From: Diaporthe sp. PMI_573
Lineage: Eukaryota > Ascomycota > Sordariomycetes > Diaporthales > Diaporthaceae
Assembly: GCA_021399435.1 (NCBI GenBank)
Contig: JAJTUP010000061.1
Location: 62,001-126,000 of the forward strand
Direction: 5' to 3'
Length of the DNA stretch: 64,000 nucleotides
Shown: positions 51,990-62,420 of the stretch, in pieces
Position numbering within the stretch: the stretch's first letter is position 1
Layout: every line of letters starts with the position of its first letter
Position numbers and translations under genes: made by a program
Notes under the pieces: model-generated
Databases searched by the model: none
What the model was told of the DNA's origin: nothing
The model's input: the letters and a program-made list of their open reading frames with translations, nothing else

Positions 51990-52088
51990 GGTCGTACATG
52001 TACGGCTGCCGCCGTACATTGTACGGCGGCCTCTCGTATATGTACCGTACCGTACATGTACCGTACCGTACATGTACTCGTACAAGTG
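51990..52088. repeat. Subterminal CGTACATGTACGG array
   Basis: The palindromic core GTACATGTAC and near copies recur about six times within 100 bp of the right terminus; one copy lies just inside the left terminus (51102-51112). They are likely transposase-binding sites. Confidence 0.85.
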
Positions 52089-52911
52089 GGCATCCCTACC
52101 TAAAAGTAGGGTATCTTCTTCTTGTTAGTCGAATAAGTGTAATCAAGAGAAATGCTATGGGCAAAACGATGTTCTCAAAGCCAAGCCATCTGCGAACTAG
52201 AAGACGTCGGTAACGCTTCCTACCCTATCTTGAGTAAAGCAGTACTAGAAGCCCTCCTTTTCAAGCCAATTCAACGCTGCTTGGGTTGACGTATATATAC
52301 CCTGCTGATCTTTATGGAAGGTCTGCAGCCAGTTCTTAAGGGTATTCAGCCCAAGCTGAATACCCGGGAATTGCCCACAAAGAAGTCAAGTTAGGGCGCC
52401 TGGTGTAGCGTTTTTGGGGTCCCGGGCCGCCTGAGCGAGGAATTCGTGATGTTTTGGTGATAGCTTTACCCAGCTACGCTGAGCTTTAGGGACTTCCTAA
52501 GGACCGTAATGGGTATGTCTATGCTTGTAGTACAAGCTTCCACTTCTCTGACGTCCTCTTCGTCGTATGGGCAACCGCTAACTATTGGCAGCCGGCTTTT
52601 ATCGTCAAAGCGTTGGAGGTTGTAGCAGTCGATTGGCGCTGGGCACCCCGACTATACGCCAATATCACATGCTTTGGCTTCGAGTTTTGCTTCACCGCCA
52701 ACCAACCACCAGCGCCCATCGCCTTGTCGAGGTCGGCCTTGAGATCCTCATAGGTATCGTAGCCATCGTTGAAGAGTTTCAAGAAGGTTGGAGGGTTGGA
52801 AAGTGCTAGGCGCCGGCCGTTCGTTGCGGTAATATCAGCATTCCAGTTGTGACAGTCGACCTGCCATTGCGCCTCAAGGCCCGAGTAGTCCGGGACCTCT
52901 AACATCGCCAC

Positions 52912-53691
52912 GATAATTCAGAATTGAGATTTAACAAGGTAGGGTATGTTTTCGACCCTAAATTGATCGATTCTAATAGTCATTTAGTCGATCTCACAAT
53001 GCATTGACGGTAGGTACGGAGGTTGAGGTTGGTAGGCGAAAACACACTAGGTTGGGTATGCACTGCAAGAACATAAGTTTTCAGTTGCTGTCCCATATCT
53101 CCTTTTTAATGACACTCCTTGAGGAAAGGCTGGCTTGCTTGCTCAGGTTTTCATGCTACAAAATGCGAAGTATCGGCGCAAGTATTACAGTGTAAAGCCT
53201 GTACAAACCATAATTTCACCCTCAGGTTTATCATTTCTGCTGTCACCAACCCCACCTCCATTCTTCAAAAGGGTGTTGATACTCTATATAATAGAAAGGA
53301 GTGTATAGCGCTTTAGTGGAAGTGCTTGTAATATAGTGGACAACATGTAATTTAGGGCAAAGGCCCAAATAAAAGTTTCCGCTTAAATACTCCTTGCTTA
53401 ATCATTTCGCTTAATCATCTTACTTAGTCATTCTACTTAGTTAGCATCCTTCCCATTCAAGCCCCGCCCCCCCCACAACTCTTTCCCATCCACTATCAAA
53501 CACGTACTTACCTAGAACCCAGTACCTGCTGTCTAATATTTGTGAAGTCTAGGCGCATTTGATAACACAACAATACCGCCCCAGATTTCTTTCTCGCCAT
53601 TCCCATCACAAGCCATGATTTAGTCTGATACACTCTGGCTCCCACGCCAACAGCCCGTCGCACTCACCATCACAACACCTTGAATCTCAGC
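52912..53691. other. Intergenic stretch with CTTAATCAT-like repeats
   Basis: No gene is supported. Around 53387-53445 a short unit (CTTAATCAT/CTTAGTCAT) recurs four to five times, followed by a C-rich tract. This is the upstream region of the CCHC gene. Confidence 0.5.
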
Positions 53692-55463
53692 ATGCATCCA
53701 CTTTCAAGTCTTTGTAACACCAAGCATAGAACTCTGAAGGAGTCCGGGATGGGGCGAGACTCAAACGATCTCGGACCAGATGTCCTTGGTGTCATCAATC
53801 TGGAAGAACTGGATAAACGCGCCCAGGGCCATCAAGACTTGGCCGGTATTTATTTCGGCTGGCTGCAGGAACACTTGAATGTTTGGAACTTTTCCGACTC
53901 TGCCGCTTTCCGACTACAAATCGAGGCTTGGTATGCTTCGCTGCGTTTGCATGGGTACGAAGATCAGCACGTCCGCGATACATTTACCGCTTGGGCGTCG
54001 AAACAGATTAATGGTGACGCCAGTTGCACTCGACGATTACTACTAGCTCAGCAAGAACTGCTTTCAATTTTGGGTAGCAACCGGACAATGCAGCCAAGAG
54101 ATTTTGGAACGGACCAGGAAACCTATGGTATTGTGAGAGAGGACAAGATCATCGACATCTCGTCAGGCGATGATGACAGCAATGTGGGATTTCTGGGCTG
54201 GAAGCACCCTGACAATCTGCGCAGTGCTTCCAAATCTGCAAAAGATACCTTTCTACCGGTAACTGGGGCTAACAAAGAGAGTCAGGGTATACAAGGAGCC
54301 GAAAATCGCGAGCCTAAGGATCGTTTGAAGCAGACCAAGACGGGGAAAGTAGAACCCATTTGTATACCCAGCGGAATACCACCCAAGAAATATATCTCCG
54401 ATCGATGCGATGAGAACGGTGAGACTGATGCATCTCACATTTGATGTCCCTTTCGTGTTAATAAATTCGATTAGCAGGTCATTTCAAAGAGCAATGCCCC
54501 ACAAACCTTGATCCAAGCTTCGGTCCGAGACCAACGGGCGGTTACCAGTGCTATTGCTGTGGTGCCAAAGAGAAGCATCTAACGACGCTCTGTCCTCTCA
54601 GCGAGAATCCCGACTCAGTGACCCAACACCGTATCAGAGCTGGAGTCCCGCTCATGGAACCGTCCTCTCCGCTGGGTGAAGCTGACCGTTACCGCCCGTC
54701 GCATCCTCAGTCTCGCAAGGCAGAGAAGACGCCTTCCAGAAGCACGGACAACGATTCCACCCGCGAAACTCATCGAGCTATAGGTCAGTTCGACGAAGGC
54801 GATGATCATCGTATGGACCCGGCCCGGCGCGCCCGGTTGAAGCGTAACGACCGTGGAGGTTCTCCGCCCCGGTATGACCGAATGAGAGGCCTGAAGAGGA
54901 GCCACTACTCACCACCTCGGGAGAGACGTTGCCGAGGATCGAGAATTAATGGTCCGCAGCGCGGACGGCAGACAAAGAGGGCGCGACGTTGGCGTAAGGA
55001 GTCTCGGACTGCTTCTCGATCCAGTCACAGAGAGCGTGAAGGCTCAACTGAGCTAATGCCACGTGTGGGCCATCACTATACTGGTGACAACCACGTATCC
55101 TCCTGGGACGATAGATACCAAGATTTCAAAGTGTCGGACACATTTTCTTCGAAAGAAACCAGGCGCTTGGTGCCCGCCGTGTACCCTTCCGACAATCTGG
55201 AAGCTGAGATACAGCATATACATCCCGACGCTGACCTTTCCTGGGTCTCAGAAATGGCAAGCTTTGATGTGAACAAGTTCTTTCATGGATTGGACAACTA
55301 CAAATTTACCGTGAGCACATTTCCAACTGGGGAAGATGCACGAATGGAAATGAATATATCTAGCGATGACGATGATGGCAATGCTCTGCATACAGTTAGA
55401 TTGACTTCAGCGCAAGGAAAGTCGTCCGGAAAAAAGCTCGGACAGAAGGAGTTTCTTCCATGA
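53692..55463 (+). CDS. CCHC zinc-knuckle protein, two exons
   Basis: Exon 1 is 53692-54418 and exon 2 is 54478-55463, with a 59-bp intron (GTGAGA..CAG); the product is 570 residues. The splice falls inside a knuckle: CDEN|GHFKEQCPTNLDP, with Ser where the first Cys would be. A second knuckle, CYCCGAKEKHLTTLC, follows 20 residues later. The pair resembles the RBBP6/Mpe1-type knuckle (GHxxxxCPTN-DP). An Arg/Ser-rich region (SPPRYDRMRG, SHYSPPRERRCRG) and an acidic tail (SSDDDDGN) follow. RNA binding in the nucleus is likely; a role in mRNA processing is inference. No RING or DWNN domain is seen. Another ATG at 53749 is possible. Confidence 0.7.
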
Positions 55464-56211
55464 TCTCCGAACACAATCATCGGGTGACGCCAAATCTCGT
55501 ACGGACGGCAGTGAGGAACGCAGCTAGTATGGCGACAAGGCTATAACCTCTCATGTTCACAACAGCGAGATAGTCGTCATGCTACCACACGGGACTCGCG
55601 CAGCATAGAATGCCCGATTTACAGTGGTGGAAGATCATAACTCTTCGAGAAATCCTTGGCTGATTTCGCTCGGTTTCGGGCCATTGCCCTCGAATGCGAA
55701 TTGCGAGCTCAAGGCAGTGTTGCTGCATCTATTCAGATTGGCCGTTTCGTACATCTTAGATATGATCGGTCTGCTGAAAGATTGGATGGAGGACGGGAAA
55801 AGACGAGCGATTATATTGAGACACCGCAGAATCTCAATGTCATGCAGACCCGCTGGGTTAAGTGGACTGTAGTAGGAAGGAACATGGTAATGAAATTGTT
55901 ACTCCTCGCGTATTCTCATGGACACAAGGTTTATAGTACGCGAATGCGTAGTATGAAATACCTGATAGGCCGCCCTCTCCGTGTGACGTGTGGCGCACCC
56001 ACACATCTGCACGCATCTGCGTAGCCAAAACACCGCGGACTTTGCCAACAAGGTCATGGCTTCTGGCCGTTCTTCATATCTTTCTGATGCCTTCCTGCGG
56101 CCTGTGCAGTGGCTACTCACGAGCTGTGCGAAGAGTGGTCAATTTGATACCGATGACGGTGCGGATGCTGCCCTCTGGTTCCTTGATGTACTGATCAGTC
56201 CTTTCTTGTAA
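55464..56211 (+). pseudogene. Possible decayed gene, unrecognised
   Basis: Two plus-strand stretches look coding: 55656-55890 (ARFRAIALECELRAQGSVAA, SIQIGRFVHLRYD) and 56030-56211 (NTADFANKVMASGRSSYLSD, FLRPVQWLLTSC). They are in different frames and could be exons of one gene or a broken gene. I know no family. Confidence 0.3.
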
Positions 56212-57000
56212 TTTCAAGTAATTCTGAGACCATACCACTTCTACCATCTGCACTTAAAAGAATGGATACCATAAAACAAGCTAACTAAGAAAGGCTGCAG
56301 CTAATCAGAGAGCGCAATTTGATAATGCCAAACGCCCACCAGAGGCACACCAGGGGCACGACTGATAGCCTCACCCACGGCTCTTTTCACCCTACCATCC
56401 ACCACCAAAACATCGCGTGGCTAATTGAGCGACTATCCGAGTTAATCAATTGAGTATAAGAATGTTTTATTCCTCCTCGTCTATTTTAAGACATGCTAAA
56501 TTGTTGGCGGAAGTGCCTTACTTTGAGGGCGTTTAAGGGGTGGGTAGCCTTAATTACACGACCGATTTATTGCCGTTGCTTCCTTGTCTCCTCACATCCC
56601 TGCGTCAATCATTGGCTTCCGCGATGATGCGACGAGTGACCACGGATTCTGATAGCGCAATTGCTACAAATTATTATGTCCTATCAAGTCCATAATGGCG
56701 CCACCAGTAAGCCCAAACCGGATTTGAGGCCGCATGGAGGGGCCTTGATGTAGTCAGGAAAGGCACAGGTGCTGGTGGAACTTGCGAGATATTTTTAACG
56801 TATTCATTGGGTGACAATTACAGTCGAGAGATGGGGGCAGAAGGGAGGAAAGACAGGGGAATGAAAAACCAACTCCTCCTTGGGCAGATCCTGGAGACTC
56901 CATTGCGCCCGTTCGGCGTTCGTCTCCCTCTGCTCAGCCTTCCATAAAGAAAACTCTTCCAAGACAAAGCCCACTACAGCTGGAGGCACTCAGGAGCGTT
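56212..57000. other. Intergenic stretch
   Basis: No ORF is supported. It contains the presumed promoter of the next gene. Confidence 0.5.
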
Positions 57001-58026
57001 ATGTCAACAATGTTTCCCGATATACTGTCACAGGCAAGATGTGAAATAGATCTCGATGTTCGCTTCGGAGATCAAGTTGTGAAAAAAGGTGTGCGGGTTG
57101 CGCTCTTGTGGAACCTGAACAGGGGAGGCCTCGATAGCGCTTCTACAAAGCTTGCTGTATCCTACGGCGGCGTGCCTAGCAGTAGCGGACAGACCGCGCA
57201 AAGCCAAGCTCACCGCAGTACTCGGTCATGGTCAGACCGGCCGGTCCTGGCCTTCGTCAACAGGACTTATCTGCAGCAAAAGCGCAGCAAATTGTACCGG
57301 GTTACGCCTGGTCCAAATCATAGTCCCAACGTTCCAATCAAAAGCCTCCAGAGATTACGACGCAAGCGACTCATCCTGCAAAATGCTGCCCGAGATTCCT
57401 ATCTTGTGGCTGTCATGTTAGCCATCGCCCAATGGCAGTGCTATCGCCACCGCTCGACGGAGCCTCCGAAAACATCGTCACAAGACTCGCCCATGGCATC
57501 TTATGCGGCTCGCAACGCGTCTTTACCTCAGCCGGAGTTCCGCGACGTCCCGGTCAAGATCATCACCCAAGACCACGAAAATGCCGAGTTTATCATCTAT
57601 AGTACAGTCGTCACTACAGTGTTTCTCAAACGCTTTGCATTCCCATCAAAAGCTCCCATTGTCACAGGGATGCAAGGTAGCGAGTTAAACATTGAGGTCA
57701 CCCCGGTGCAAATCTGGCCTGTTCTCGGTCTCAAGGAGCGACTCGCCCAAACTTTATATCCTCAGATTGCTGGTGATTTGGCCTGGGACGATGCTGCATG
57801 CACAGACATGGAGACATGGGAAACTAAGCAAAAACTTGCCTTACGCCTCAGCAATCTCAAGAGGAGGGGGAAGGCATCTTCAAAAGTACGACCCGGTAAA
57901 GCACCGTATCCTAAACACGCACCAAAGCGAATGGTGCGCATCAGGGCAACTTCCGCCACCAGCAGATGTGAGGCTCCTCGCCAGGATCGCCAGGCTCGTC
58001 CCCACGCCCAATACGGTCTACGTTAG
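57001..58026 (+). CDS. Hypothetical fungal protein, 341 residues
   Basis: This is an intronless ORF from ATGTCAACAATG. A conserved-looking core runs about residues 180-275 (VPVKIITQDHENAEFIIYST, VVTTVFLKRFAFPSKAP, VQIWPVLGLKERLAQTL), which recalls an uncharacterised multicopy ascomycete family. One hydrophobic segment (SYLVAVMLAIAQW) is short for a membrane span. The C-terminus is very basic. Part of the first 60 residues reads poorly and may hide a shift. Function unknown. Confidence 0.45.
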   Translation: MSTMFPDILSQARCEIDLDVRFGDQVVKKGVRVALLWNLNRGGLDSASTKLAVSYGGVPSSSGQTAQSQAHRSTRSWSDRPVLAFVNRTYLQQKRSKLYRVTPGPNHSPNVPIKSLQRLRRKRLILQNAARDSYLVAVMLAIAQWQCYRHRSTEPPKTSSQDSPMASYAARNASLPQPEFRDVPVKIITQDHENAEFIIYSTVVTTVFLKRFAFPSKAPIVTGMQGSELNIEVTPVQIWPVLGLKERLAQTLYPQIAGDLAWDDAACTDMETWETKQKLALRLSNLKRRGKASSKVRPGKAPYPKHAPKRMVRIRATSATSRCEAPRQDRQARPHAQYGLR

Positions 58027-58458
58027 GAGACAACCCTCCTTGTGAAGATCACCGTGCCCGTCCCCGCGGTCAATTCGGACTTCGTCATAAGAAAAGCCTC
58101 CTCGAGAGGACCGCCGAGCCCATCCTGCCTTCTCATATAGACAGTCTGGGCCAAAGGAAATCCCGGAAAAGACGTCCAGAAATTCGACCCAAGCGCGAGG
58201 CGCACTCAAGACCTTCGCAACACAAAGTCCGAAGAACCGCAGCTTTCCATCGCGAAGAGGAGTGCCCAGGCACAAGAAGAACACTCCAGAACATCCGTGG
58301 AGCTCGCCACTGCGAAAAAAGAGGAGGTCAGCTTTCAAAGAAACTCAGTTTTAATCGTGTAAAGTTGATTCAAGCATCAGGCGAGCCCCGTCTCTTAGAG
58401 GTTCTCACCTTCTTGCTGTTCTTTTCAGATTTTCTCATCACGTATCTGCCGGCTGGAC
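58027..58458. other. Spacer with a basic open frame
   Basis: A plus frame (58040-58370) encodes an Arg-rich peptide whose start (CEDHRARPRGQFGLR) echoes the end of the preceding protein (CEAPRQDRQARPHAQYGLR), suggesting a diverged tandem duplication of about 66 bp. Confidence 0.35.
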
Positions 58459-58520
58459 CACGTGACGCACTTGCGTCTTTCCCAATACGGAAAGACGGTC
58501 ATTATTAGGAGCGTCACGTG
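58459..58520. repeat. Nested inverted repeat (hairpin)
   Basis: The outer arms CACGTGACGC (58459-58468) and GCGTCACGTG (58511-58520) enclose a second stem, CGTCTTTCC (58474-58482) and GGAAAGACG (58489-58497). It lies just upstream of the truncated hAT ORF. The CACGTG core is also a bHLH binding site. Confidence 0.85.
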
Positions 58521-58563
58521 ACCCCCTTTGCGCAGACAGCCCAGACAATTGATACTCAGTGCC

Positions 58564-60327
58564 TCTAAAAGAATGGCTCTTGTGAGCTTCAGAGAAGCTA
58601 TCCACACAATATATGGGATTATGTGCTTCTTCCAAGACGAGAAAAACAAGCCCCGCAAAATCGTCCTTGGAGTACCCGAGGTCTCTACTCGCCATTCTGG
58701 CACAAATATTGCAGCAGAAGTCCTCGAGATTATCGATTCATATGGTATAAAGAATAAGATCGGGTATTTCACGCTTGATAACGCCGAAAACAACGATTCA
58801 GCAATGGCTGTGATCGGAGGAGAGTTGGGCTTCGATGGACGCAAGCGCAGAGGTCGATGCTTTGGCCACATACTCAACCTCTCTGCCAAAGCATTGCTTT
58901 TTGGCTCCAATCCAGAGGCATTTGAGAATCAGCTCTCCGGCGCAGCAGCGTTATCTGAAACTGCACACGATCTTTGGAGGAGGAGAGGGCCAGTCGGGAA
59001 GCTCCACAACCTCGTTGTTGACATCGACAGATCTGATGTGCTGAGTTACCTTCTTCGAGGTGTTCAGCAGGCTGATATGGACCAATCTATCGATCCGAGA
59101 GTTCGAGCGAGGAAGCCTCTGAACATCGTCGTCGATAACGATACCAGATGGCTGTCCCAGCTCTACATGATCCGCCGCGCGATCAAACTCCGTCCTTACC
59201 TCGATGTGATGATTCTTAAACACAAACAAGCTTGGGAGCAGGACAATAGGTCAAAAAAGACGGGCCTGATGAGGAGGTCGGCTGTTCAACCGCGAATTTG
59301 CCTATCCGAAAACCAGCTTTCAGACAAGGACTGGGACGTCCTCGAACACCTCGCCACGATTCTTGGATTCTACGAGGTCACCGTCAAAACCCTTGAGGGA
59401 GACGGTATTCAACGCAAACGGAAGAGAGGGTGGGTCGGCTCGTACGGAAATATCTGGGATGTCATCCAAGGCTTCGAATTCCTAATGGCAAAACTGGAGG
59501 AGTACAAGGCAGTCGCGGCGGATTATCCTGATCCCGAACACTTCAGGATCAACATCAACCTAGGGTGGCAGAAGCTCAACAAATACTACACAATTCTCGA
59601 CGAGACACCAATATATTACGTGGCGTTGGCTCTCCACCCTGCGTATCGATGGGGTTGGTTCGAAGAACACTGGGGAAAACATCCGAATTGGATCGCAACT
59701 GCGAAAGAGATGGTTCAGGAGGTATGGGAGACCGAATATCGCAACCTCGAGGTGGTATTGAGCCCAGGAAATGAGCCCGTTGCTAAACGGCGAAGGAAGT
59801 ACCAAAATGCCTTCGAGGAATACTGCGAACAGTCACGATACGAGCCATCAAGCCGGTTATCGACGCCTACGACCACGCCAGCGAGGATGAGGTCTTCTGC
59901 GACTCCTGAATCCCCGAGGGACGAGTACGAGGCGTGGCAACAAAGCTGGGTTCCAACAGACACCGATATTCGAGACCCCAGCACATATTGGCAGGATAAC
60001 CGAGCTCAATATCCCCGCCTCTCTCGAATGGCTCTTGATTTCCTCACGATCCAGCCGATGTCAGCCGAGTGCGAGAGGCTCTTTTCTGCCGCAGGTCGAT
60101 TGGTGACTCCCCTGCGCAGCCGCCTCGAAGTCGATATAATCGGGATGTGTCTAGTGCTGCGTTCGTGGCTACAAGCCAAGATAATCGACGACCTGGATCC
60201 TCTGTTCGTTCCCACGCAAATCGAGGTCGAGAGCAGCGCCAGAAGCGAGGCGGGCGCAAGAGAGTCAATGGCGTCATTTCTCGGCCGAGCGGGAGAGCTG
60301 GCAGAAGAGGAGAATGGGTGGGAATAA
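58564..60327 (+). pseudogene. hAT transposase lacking its N-terminus
   Basis: It has 587 codons from the ATG at 58564 with no interruption. It begins inside the RNase H-like domain: GVPEVSTRHSG, then YFTLDNAENNDSAM with the second catalytic Asp, and RCFGHILNLSAKALL, the hAT CxxH motif. The insertion domain follows (WDVLEHLATILGFYEV, LGWQKLNKYYTIL, YVALALHPAYRW). It ends with [40 protein letters not shown]. The BED finger and first catalytic Asp are missing. I could not find terminal inverted repeats. The distal half is related to the ORF at 8006-9478. Confidence 0.85.
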
Positions 60328-61118
60328 CTGGTGGAGCATGTCGCGAATATCTCGTCAATACAGAGAGTCCAAAAACAAGTGTGGTCTAATAGAAAATACT
60401 ATAAAAGAAGCCAGAGAATAGAGAGATTTTCCGCCTATAAACAAATAAGCGCGCGCAAGATAACCATAACTTAAAGGCGTTTACTCTCTAATAACTAGGG
60501 TCAAGATTTTTTTCCTCCTCATAAAACAATATACATTAAATTCTATGGACTCACTTATATATACAGCCAAGTTGGCTTATAAACAGGAGGTTTTCCCCTA
60601 GAGAAATAAACGATAATAGGTTTTACCCTTATAAACGGCACGGTACATACTGGGCATATACGGCTTATACAGTCAACGGGCACATACACTATACACACAC
60701 AAAAGCAGGCATATAGTCAACGGAAAACACTAAGAAAATGTGATTCCGTAGACACTATAGTTTAAATAAACAAGCGCCTGACTTCAAATGTGATAAATGC
60801 CCATGACACGCCGTAGATTGTAACAAATATGACATGCCCATACAAATGCCTATACAAATAGAAACTCGAAACAATATCCCATGTGAATACACTATATGAA
60901 GCCAAAGGGTTCGAGTTCAAATCAGCCGTGGACCAAATTTTTGGGTTTTTTGCCTATATACTGGAAAGTCTTTTTCCTACAAGGTTTTTTGACTTCCAGC
61001 CATACTTTCCTTCCTATAGCCTATACTATAACTAGTGTCTTTTACCCTATTTAATAGGTTTTTACACTAGAATATCCCTTATATCTAATCTATCTTTAAG
61101 GACTAGATTAAGGGGGGA
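60328..61118. other. AT-rich relic upstream of a copia-type LTR
   Basis: The sequence is AT-rich with frequent TpA and no ORF. It probably includes the 3' end of a heavily decayed copia element, since a purine tract (61111-61118) precedes the LTR. Confidence 0.45.
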
Positions 61119-61260
61119 TGTTGGAATATTCTAGACCAAGTGTATTATTAATAGGGAATATCTTTATTCCTGTAAGACGAATATATATAGGGGGCCTCTG
61201 GCCCACTTACACAGAGCTAGAATAGTCTGAATACTAAGCATCTTCACATACACTTCAACA
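61119..61260 (+). repeat. Copia-type LTR, 142 bp
   Basis: It starts TGTTGGAATATTC and ends CTTCAACA, a perfect 5-bp inverted terminus. The polypurine tract AAGGGGGGA lies immediately upstream, so this is a 3' LTR. A TATA-like ATATATATAG occurs near 61183. The adjoining pentamers do not match. It is unrelated to the LTR at 4339. Confidence 0.8.
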
Positions 61261-62246
61261 GGAAATTGGTTTAGGGGAGCAGCCTTGATTTTTAGATATC
61301 CTGCCCTGAATAAAACTGGAAGGCTCATTGTACATCAAGACCAATCCCCAAGTATCAAGCCTACCGCAACAAGCTTTTATTCTTTAAGCATCCTCTTTTG
61401 GCTCTTTGACTAGCTCGCTGCTATTTAGGCGCAACGCTAACGCGGTAAGTAATAAGTTAGTTTCTACGCTACTTATACGAATTCTTCAACGAGGCAGACA
61501 GAGAAGAGGTGAAATATGACAACCCTTTTTAACATACCTTTTTGCATGCCAGGGCCTTTGACCAGACCACAAGGTCATAGTTTTGCTTCTTTGCCGGGAC
61601 AAATACTTTTGTTGGCCATTTCTTCGAAGAGATGAGGGTTTTTTTCGGCAGACACGACAGCTAGAGCCATCATAATCCGGGTATACCGGGCTTACCCTGC
61701 ATCCAAAACCCCCTTCCCATGGCGAGGAATTATATCTTAGCTTGATTTGATTCAGCCTGGTTCGAACCTTGGACCAGCAGGATTTTATGAAGAATATCAA
61801 AGAATTCTGCGGCCTTTTACGGCGGTCAATAGTGATCAATTGTGGTGTAATTCGCTGCATTGTCATAGTATATGCAGTGGCTATCGTATCTTCGCTCGAA
61901 CTAATCGCACAGCCCGAATTTCGTTCTGGACTCGGGTGCTGAATTTCGGAAGGTCTGGGAGCGTCGAAATTCCTCTCCTTATATAAGTTTTTAAAATGTT
62001 AATGTTTCGGGGCCTCGGCTTATATATACTGCTTCCACTGTCTCGATATTGAGAGAGAGAGACTTCATATAAGTTGGCTACAGTAAAGTACATAATGTAT
62101 CTTATGCAAGACAGTAAACACAACTATTTTCGTACATACCGTTCTCATATACACCCGCCTAAAAAACAAAAAAAGCATCGAGAAAGTAAATGTGCGTATA
62201 ATCGAAAGGACCAAGAACTCGCTCAGAACCTGCTTCACCAGCAGCG
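61261..62246. other. AT-rich stretch without gene
   Basis: No ORF with a motif is seen. Two tRNA-B-box-like sequences nearby are discussed under rejected items. Confidence 0.45.
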
Positions 62247-62420
62247 CTAGCCAGTGTTGCTGATAATATAAACAATGCAGTATTGGCAATATGGACCCTC
62301 ACACAATATTATTGTATTGTCAAGGGGCTCATACTGTATTACCCCATATAACAAGAAGCTATATCGTATTTATTACCTAAAAGCTAATATATTAGCAATA
62401 TGACAACACATCTAATATAT
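62247..62420. repeat. Second copy of the CAGTGTTGC AT-rich repeat
   Basis: It starts CAGTGTTGCTGATAATATAA, matching the start of the repeat at 34780, and then has the same style of AATATT/ATTGT motifs in both orientations. The copies diverge after about 30 bp. Confidence 0.5.

Larger units (their letters stand above)
51089..52098 (+). mobile_element. hAT element with perfect 8-bp target duplication
   Basis: The termini are TAGGGATGCCCA on the left and its complement TGGGCATCCCTA on the right. The octamer CCTAAAAG occurs exactly on both sides (51081-51088 and 52099-52106). The 1010-bp element carries only the C-terminal part of a transposase and is therefore non-autonomous. It sits inside the MULE pseudogene. 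Confidence 0.95.
50760..52911 (-). pseudogene. MULE transposase, riddled with stops and split by a hAT insertion
   Basis: Reading leftward from 52911: FAR1-like N-terminus (TYEDLKADLDKAMGAGGWLA, KQNSKPKHVILAYSRG), KRTSEKWKLVLQA, then AQRSWVKLSPKHHEFLAQAA, LGLNTLKNWLQTF, IYTSTQAALNWLEKEGF, and LDYTYSTNKKKIPYF containing the first catalytic Asp. The hAT at 51089-52098 interrupts here. Then come DDPTLFITDYDNALINALKH with the second Asp, and QLYVFYININ. At least six stops and one or two shifts are present; several are TAG where the related fragment at 18.2-18.6 kb has TGG. The end beyond 50760 is lost. Confidence 0.85.

Noticed and set aside
58018..58338. Minus-strand ORF of 106 codons
   Set aside because: It is antisense to an Arg-rich plus frame and shows no domain.
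60900..60945. Sequence GGTTCGAGTTC followed by CCA-like end, resembling a tRNA T-arm
   Set aside because: No acceptor stem, D-arm or A box could be paired upstream; at most it is a decayed SINE-like piece.
61745..61775. Second B-box-like sequence GGTTCGAACC
   Set aside because: No tRNA fold can be built around it, and the repeat context is degraded.
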